57,670 bases of DNA. Source: Marinobacterium weihaiense (lineage in GTDB: Bacteria > Pseudomonadota > Gammaproteobacteria > Pseudomonadales > Balneatricaceae). The notes under the pieces are model-generated. The model saw only the letters and a list, made by a program, of their open reading frames with translations. It did not search any database and was not told the DNA's origin. Below are positions 53,607 to 57,670 of the stretch, piece by piece. The position numbers were made by a program, and so were the translations under genes. Location: the NCBI RefSeq assembly GCF_019061305.1, contig NZ_JAHQZT010000017.1, positions 1 to 57,670 of the forward strand. Direction: 5' to 3'. How positions within the stretch are numbered: the stretch's first letter is position 1; each line of letters opens with the position of its first letter.

Positions 53607-54107
53607 CTACCAGCCAGGTGGGTTCGCCATGTCATCCATATAAAGATTTTGGCGTGTGTCTTCGTCTAAGTTCTGACCGTCACTACCGATTGGATAGTGA
53701 TCTGCGTCTTTAGAGGATGGTAGGCTGTTTGTATCACAAGTCTCTGGCCAACGATTCACTAGCCAGTCAATTGCAAGCAAAGCCCCGAATAGTGAGAAAA
53801 ATATGCCTTTGACAAACCAGTTTTGCGAACGTCGCATCTCCCGTAGCGATGTCTCTGCACCTGGTCGCATGATCAAGTAAATCATGAGGATCAGAGCAGC
53901 CATTACTACATAGTAGAGTGGGTGGCTAAGTCCAAACTCACCAAATCTGGCCATCGACAGTAGCGGATCTGCTACCAGAGTCACGATGGAAACCTCCGTT
54001 ACTACTTTGGCCGTGCGCTTCGCACGGCCAGTGAACTGACCATCTCGGATAGCATACTTTTCAAGCCATAGTGCTGGAGCTAGTAAAATACGCTTGAGCA
54101 TACCCAA
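53607..54107 (-). CDS. Hypothetical inner-membrane protein
   Basis: 166 residues with three hydrophobic segments (VSIVTLVADPLLSMA, YYVVMAALILMIYLIM, IFFSLFGALLAIDWLV). The C-terminus is hydrophilic with a Cys. The layout and position after a DUF7673-like gene (17-base gap) fit small membrane proteins seen on conjugative elements, possibly entry-exclusion-like, but this is only a guess. Confidence 0.65.
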   Translation of the reverse strand: MGMLKRILLAPALWLEKYAIRDGQFTGRAKRTAKVVTEVSIVTLVADPLLSMARFGEFGLSHPLYYVVMAALILMIYLIMRPGAETSLREMRRSQNWFVKGIFFSLFGALLAIDWLVNRWPETCDTNSLPSSKDADHYPIGSDGQNLDEDTRQNLYMDDMANPPGW

Positions 54108-54124
54108 AAATTAACTCCAGACCC

Positions 54125-54598
54125 TCAGGGTTGCGGTTCCATAACCGCAGCTTCTAGCTCAGGGTGCGAGTCTTCCCAGCGATCACAAACCGGTCGTCCC
54201 TCATAACGACCAGGGAAGGATCCTTCCTCGTAATCGTACTTTGAAGCACCGCAGTGTGGGCATTTCCAGCGGATGATTTTACGATCCAGATATTTCTCAG
54301 CGTAACGATACTGTGTCTGTAGTGGCCGCCAAATGTCTTCCAGGCGATTAAATAAGTCATACCCGTTCTCAATGACGGTATGAGGCTCTCGGAATGTCTC
54401 AGCACGACCTCGAATCACATCGAGTGCTGCTCTGTATCCGGGCTCATCTAAGTTGCAAAGGTCAACCAATGCTGCATGGTAGTTGTAGCTGTTATAGGTT
54501 GAAAGCAACACTTGTGCTGCAGCTTTGGCGCCGCTCCCTGACTGATTGAGTGCATAATCCAGTAACAGCTTTACGCCTGCAGAGTAGGCTGTATCCAT
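54125..54598 (-). CDS. DUF7673-like protein with C-terminal zinc-ribbon-type CxxC
   Basis: 157 residues. GVKLLLDYALNQSGSGAKAA with AQVLLSTYNS and HAALVDLCNLDEPGYRAALD resembles DUF7673 (pattern: ...A-FLL-WWN... DL--VD). A CPHCG pair near residue 113 suggests a zinc-binding site, although the second pair is incomplete (one later Cys). It is the first gene of a two-gene minus-strand unit. Confidence 0.55.
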   Translation of the reverse strand: MDTAYSAGVKLLLDYALNQSGSGAKAAAQVLLSTYNSYNYHAALVDLCNLDEPGYRAALDVIRGRAETFREPHTVIENGYDLFNRLEDIWRPLQTQYRYAEKYLDRKIIRWKCPHCGASKYDYEEGSFPGRYEGRPVCDRWEDSHPELEAAVMEPQP

Positions 54599-54675
54599 CG
54601 TGTAATCCCTTATTCGAGGTCATGGAAAGTAAGAGCATTGTAGCTCCTACACAGCATGATACCGAACTATGAGTG

Positions 54676-54710
54676 GCGTGCTAAAAAAAATGGGGCCAGG
54701 AGGCCCCAAA
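54676..54710 (-). terminator. Intrinsic terminator on the minus strand
   Basis: On the minus strand GGGGCCTCCTGGCCCC is followed by ATTTTTTTT, an ideal hairpin plus T-run. The gene it serves is not clear because the next gene to the right is on the plus strand; it may block antisense transcription or end a small RNA made from about 54850. Confidence 0.6.
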
Positions 54711-54810
54711 GCTCAACCAACCACGGATGAATACGCTTAATGTCTCACAGATAGTCGGACTTACAACCCCCAAAAAACACATAGTCTGTTCCGGCGCTGC
54801 AAATCCATCA

Positions 54811-54843
54811 TTAAAGTACTACACTAGAGCTGTGGTACTTTAA
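54811..54843. promoter_or_regulatory. 9-bp perfect inverted repeat, possible operator
   Basis: TTAAAGTAC (54811-54819) and GTACTTTAA (54835-54843) are separated by 15 bases and lie about 90 bases before the CoiA-like fusion gene. Symmetry and position suit a dimeric regulator, possibly the fusion's own helix-turn-helix. Confidence 0.45.
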
Positions 54844-54929
54844 ATATGCCGCCATATGCCTTGATAGATATGGCTTTGCGGTCGCGAGCTGGACTCGTAT
54901 CAGACCGATCCGAATAGGGAAGTCGCCTG

Positions 54930-56081
54930 ATGACTGACGTACATCTGACAATTGGCTTGGATGAAAATAGTGAACCGGTCAGTATTCATGATGTGGCCAG
55001 CGGGAAAACGAAGTTGCATTGCCCATTCTGTGGTGGACCCTTGCTCGCCAAGAAAGGGCATGTGCTCCAGCATCACTTCGCACACTTGGGTGACACCTGC
55101 CATGGAGCATTAACCTCTGAATCTTTACCTGCGTTTGATGATTTCAACCTGCGGCTGGCGGCAAAAGAGTTAGAGGAACTCAGGGGTCTATGGGAAAGCA
55201 GCCAGCAAGGGAAGTACGCTGTGCCAGCAGTGACACCCAGGCTCAGTGCGATGGGTTTGTTCAAAGACAATCCGTTCCGTGCAGGAGGTCAATGGGAGTT
55301 TACCCATCGGGGAAAAATCCCGGTACGCGGGCTGAGCCTCAACTTGTTTGGCCAACTCCACCCACTGCTGCTGCTTGAGCCTCATGAAACGCTTCAGATT
55401 GCGGCAGCCCAAGAGCCCGGTAACACTCAAATACAAGCTGCTTTGCTCGTTTATCGCGCACAGCTGCGCCGCTTGTACAGCACTCATTTTTATTGTCTTC
55501 AGGTTGATGCTGATGGAGAGCGGCTTTACAAGATTGGCCTAACAAGCCGTCAACTGGAAGATCGCCTCCCTGAAATCCAGCGTGACCTGAGGGTGCACTT
55601 CGAATCGGTGAAGATCGAACCTTTGCTGTTCAAACTGAACCGTGGTCACTGTGAACGCTACTTCAAATTCCGTTATGCCGATCACAACCGCCCTGTTGGT
55701 CGATTAACTGAATATTTTACGTTCAGTGAGGCCGAATTCAAAAAGGTGTTGAGCGATCTAAAACGCATGCCCGAACGCCAGTTCAATGAAATCGAAACCA
55801 AGATCCAACGTGATTGGTGGGCAAAGGAAAAGCGTCGTATCTCTGCGGTACGTAGAGGCGTTGCTTTGGCTAAAGCAAATGGCCTGCGGCTGGGTCGACC
55901 AAAGGGGAGTACCGAGGACGTGCAAACATATCTGGCCAAGCCTGCGAACGCCAAAATTGTTCAGCTATTAAAAGCTGGACAAACAGTACGTGCTGCGGCG
56001 GTAACTGCGGGTGCTTCTACGCGGACCGTGCAGCGCGTGAAGCGTGCCTTGGCGACGCTCCTGGACGAGCCTGACAGCTGA
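54930..56081 (+). CDS. CoiA-like / GIY-YIG (MUG113) / recombinase-HTH fusion protein
   Basis: 383 residues in three parts. 29-60: CPFCGGPLLAKKGHVLQHHF-AH, a zinc-finger start like CoiA competence nucleases (Cys31, Cys34, His49, His52). About 187-270: FYCLQVDADGERLYKIGLTS with RQLEDRLPEIQRDL, a GIY-YIG/MUG113-type nuclease fold. 318-380: GVALAKANGLRLGRPKG with QTVRAAAVTAGASTRTVQRV, which matches the linker and helix-turn-helix of serine invertases without their catalytic domain. The architecture suggests a DNA-binding endonuclease. Convergent with the Cas4-like gene; unknown function. Confidence 0.75.
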   Translation: MTDVHLTIGLDENSEPVSIHDVASGKTKLHCPFCGGPLLAKKGHVLQHHFAHLGDTCHGALTSESLPAFDDFNLRLAAKELEELRGLWESSQQGKYAVPAVTPRLSAMGLFKDNPFRAGGQWEFTHRGKIPVRGLSLNLFGQLHPLLLLEPHETLQIAAAQEPGNTQIQAALLVYRAQLRRLYSTHFYCLQVDADGERLYKIGLTSRQLEDRLPEIQRDLRVHFESVKIEPLLFKLNRGHCERYFKFRYADHNRPVGRLTEYFTFSEAEFKKVLSDLKRMPERQFNEIETKIQRDWWAKEKRRISAVRRGVALAKANGLRLGRPKGSTEDVQTYLAKPANAKIVQLLKAGQTVRAAAVTAGASTRTVQRVKRALATLLDEPDS

Positions 56082-56093
56082 TTGCTTGAAGCG

Positions 56094-56645
56094 TTAAATT
56101 GCTCGGTCGCGGCATTCAAGCCGGTAAGCACAGGCGCGGCATTTTGGCTTAGAGGGGCTGGCTTCACCGTAACCGCCGTTCTGGATTGACCGTACTCTTT
56201 CCACGAAGGGGCGCACGATATTAAAAAGTGCGAGGTCTTCTTTTGGTAGATCAAAGGCCTTTTGCTCGCTCTTGGTTTTAACCACCACTTGGCGGACCTT
56301 GAAACCCGATCCACGTGCTGCCAGAGCAGCTGTAAACGCCTGCACCCAATCAGACTCGAAGACAGGCCCACGGCGTGATTTGTACTCGATGGCGGTGATC
56401 AAGCCGTTTTTGTTGTACATCGCGTCCGGCTTACCCACCACCTTGAATCCATTATGGAAAAAGGGCTTAACGTGGCGGCCCTCATCGACCCAGATAAGAT
56501 CGCCTACCTCGGAGTCAGTCGAGTGACGGCGACCGCGGCGCGCGTTCAGAACAACAAGGTAGATGACAAAAACAGTCAAGAATATCAGCCAGATCTCCTG
56601 AAAGTCTCTGAACAGACGCACGAACTCTTTGAACAAATCCCACAT
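56094..56645 (-). CDS. Membrane-anchored Cas4-like PD-(D/E)XK nuclease
   Basis: 183 residues. A membrane segment (WLIFLTVFVIYLVVLNA, about 19-35) precedes a Cas4/Dna2-type core: GKPDAMY (Asp74), AIEYKSRRG (Glu87, Lys89) and VQAFTAALAA (Gln102). The C-terminal cysteines CRACAYRLEC (169, 172, 178) are three of the four ligands of the Cas4 Fe-S cluster; the fourth, N-terminal Cys is absent. There are no cas genes nearby. It starts two bases after the CFI-box gene, so the two are co-transcribed. It may process DNA at the membrane during conjugation. Confidence 0.75.
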   Translation of the reverse strand: MWDLFKEFVRLFRDFQEIWLIFLTVFVIYLVVLNARRGRRHSTDSEVGDLIWVDEGRHVKPFFHNGFKVVGKPDAMYNKNGLITAIEYKSRRGPVFESDWVQAFTAALAARGSGFKVRQVVVKTKSEQKAFDLPKEDLALFNIVRPFVERVRSIQNGGYGEASPSKPKCRACAYRLECRDRAI

Positions 56646-56647
56646 GG

Positions 56648-56896
56648 TTATCGGTCCTGTTGATTCTGCAGGTGACTGAGTAACCAGGTAACCGTTTTAC
56701 GAGCAACAGAGTCCAATTTGGCATTACGCTCACATGCACGGACTAACACCGGTGAAAGGGCATAGTAGATCCGCACAAACACTCGGCCAGGCCAGTGCGG
56801 CATCAGGTGTACATCGCGGAATTGACGCAAGGATTCAGTACGTGGGTCGCTTATACCAAATAGGTGCGAAGCGACAAAGCAGCGACGATCTTGCAC
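56648..56896 (-). CDS. CFI-box-CTERM domain protein, partner of the Cas4-like nuclease
   Basis: 82 residues from GTG 56896. RRCFVASHLFG, ESLRQFRDVHLMPHWPGRVF and VRIYYALSPVLVRACERN correspond to the CFI-box motif (CFIATAAYGS ... LR-FRD--L---GR--V--YY--SP), a C-terminal domain of unknown function usually attached to other proteins. Here it stands alone. Only two bases separate it from the Cas4-like gene, suggesting joint function. Confidence 0.7.
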   Translation of the reverse strand: MQDRRCFVASHLFGISDPRTESLRQFRDVHLMPHWPGRVFVRIYYALSPVLVRACERNAKLDSVARKTVTWLLSHLQNQQDR

Positions 56897-57112
56897 AAGC
56901 GAGCCTGGGCTGAGTTACCAGTTATCTGTTAGAAGCTTTGTGGATGAGAGTGCTCAAGCTAGCAGTCTGTCGGACTAACGTGGCTCATCGGAGTGACAGA
57001 GCCCTGTATCGCTTTCAATGATCGCCAGACAGCCACCACGACTTGCGCATTCGCTTTACCGCTGCTCAGCCCCCATACGGCGGCCACAGGCGCTTATTTC
57101 CAGCAGTGTCCG
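56897..57112. other. Gap between the CFI-box gene and the IS1182-type transposase
   Basis: Contains the promoter of the CFI-box/Cas4-like operon and presumably the end of the insertion sequence whose transposase follows, perhaps in the GC-rich part beyond about 56960. No gene is visible; the inverted repeat of the element cannot be identified without its other end. Confidence 0.35.
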
Positions 57113-57670
57113 TCAGCTGGCCACTAAGCGATGCATGCGCTTGATATTCCATGCCAAGGTGGCCAAACGCCACTCACCACTGACGTTGTCTAGCCCTCTG
57201 AGTGAGAACTGCCGGAACCCCATAACGTGTTTGATGATGCCGAACACGGGTTCCACGGTATGTTTGCGCAGCGCATAACGAGCTCGCCCCACCTGTGTTT
57301 TCAGGCGATAGGCCATCTGTTCAACGGGATCATCACTATCCGGGGCCATCGGCTCGGCTGCAAAGCGCTCGAAGAGCGGCAGGTGGTGAACGTCTCGTTT
57401 CATCGCAATAAGCGGTTCAATACCCTGCTGACCACACGCTTTCACATTATCCGCACTGAAGTAACCGGTATCCGCCAGCAGGTGGGTCACTTTACCCAAT
57501 GAGGCTGGCAAGGCGGTCAATGCGTTCAGCAGTGGCATGACTTGTTGCTTGTCATTCGTCGCTTGCGTGACGTGGACAGAGGTGACCAGCATGCTCTCAG
57601 TATCCACCGCTGCCTGGGCGTTATAGCACTGATCAAAGCCCTTGCCCGTGACCGGCATGATGCGTGACTG
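57113..57670 (-). mobile_element. IS1182-type transposase, partial at window edge
   Basis: The frame is open to the right edge (SRIMPVTGKGFDQCYNAQAA) and continues with LLADTGYFSADNVKAC and ARYALRKHTVEPVFGIIKHV-MGFRQFSLRG, the DDE region and C-terminal Glu motif of IS1182-family transposases. Only the C-terminal 186 residues are inside the window. It looks intact as far as seen. Confidence 0.85.

Larger units (their letters stand above)
54599..54929. other. Intergenic region with two hairpins before the CoiA-like fusion gene
   Basis: The 331 bases hold a GC-rich hairpin (GGGGCC/GGCCCC, about 54691-54708) with eight T residues on its minus-strand side, and the 9-bp perfect inverted repeat TTAAAGTAC (54811-54819) / GTACTTTAA (54835-54843). 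No gene is visible. The second repeat probably lies in the promoter of the 54930 gene. Confidence 0.5.

Noticed and set aside
53607-54107. Entry-exclusion protein
   Set aside because: Topology and plasmid context are compatible, but there is no sequence similarity I can point to, so it is left as a hypothetical membrane protein.
1-57670. CRISPR array
   Set aside because: The only regular repeat array is the 22-bp iteron series, where repeats adjoin with 4-base gaps and no spacers; the Cas4-like gene has no cas neighbours.

Overview
The window looks like most of a conjugative plasmid from a gammaproteobacterium. A Marinobacter, Halomonas or Pseudomonas-like host is my guess: the transfer genes are of the Pseudomonas-type ICE/plasmid family (MPF-G) and small regulators such as CsrA are gammaproteobacterial in style. 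Both edges cut genes (hsdS at the left, an IS1182-type transposase at the right), so the molecule continues beyond the window.

Layout. 1-2.2 kb: type I restriction hsdM/hsdS on the minus strand. 2.8-13.3 kb: accessory patchwork with an IS1380 fragment, a divergent ribosomal-protein-S10/NusE-like gene, a serine resolvase, a DUF4236 gene, a CsrA-like gene, an aberrant tRNA-like gene, two tnpB genes plus a decayed inverted tnpB copy, and between the inverted tnpB copies a Tus-like replication-terminator gene. 11.2-11.8 kb: iteron origin (five repeats at an exact 22-bp period plus three outliers), a DnaA-box-like site and a parS-like palindrome. 13.3-21.6 kb: one long minus-strand operon, read as relaxase (MOBH TraI), parA1, parB1, parS x2, parA2, parB2, a small protein, and a likely replication initiator. 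21.9-43.7 kb: a near-complete MPF-G mating-pair module on the plus strand (PilL, lytic transglycosylase, TraD, the TIGR037xx proteins, TraC ATPase, TraU-like and TraG-like proteins). 43.9-44.9 kb: a secreted endonuclease I with an in-frame amber codon. 45-52.3 kb: an AT-rich island with dprA, a 1560-residue HAD-phosphoribosyltransferase-nuclease-RecQ fusion, a coiled-coil tail-anchored protein and an HExxH membrane protein. 52.4-57.7 kb: ssb, IS scars, a DUF7673-like gene, a CoiA/GIY-YIG/recombinase-HTH fusion, and a membrane-anchored Cas4-like nuclease with a CFI-box partner.

How it fits together. The iterons and Rep would drive replication, the Tus-like protein and a Ter-like inverted repeat in its own promoter may polarise or terminate forks, and two ParAB pairs with three parS-like palindromes partition the plasmid. 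The relaxase, TraD and the T4SS transfer it. Two T4SS transcription units share a palindromic half-site just upstream, suggesting common control. The dprA/RecQ-fusion island has the 4-nt overlaps, AT-rich composition and nuclease/helicase/nucleotide-enzyme content of a defence system and is the best candidate here for an undescribed one. The S10/NusE-like protein lacking the ribosomal loop is the most unexpected single gene. All family assignments are by eye from sequence motifs; no database search was run.
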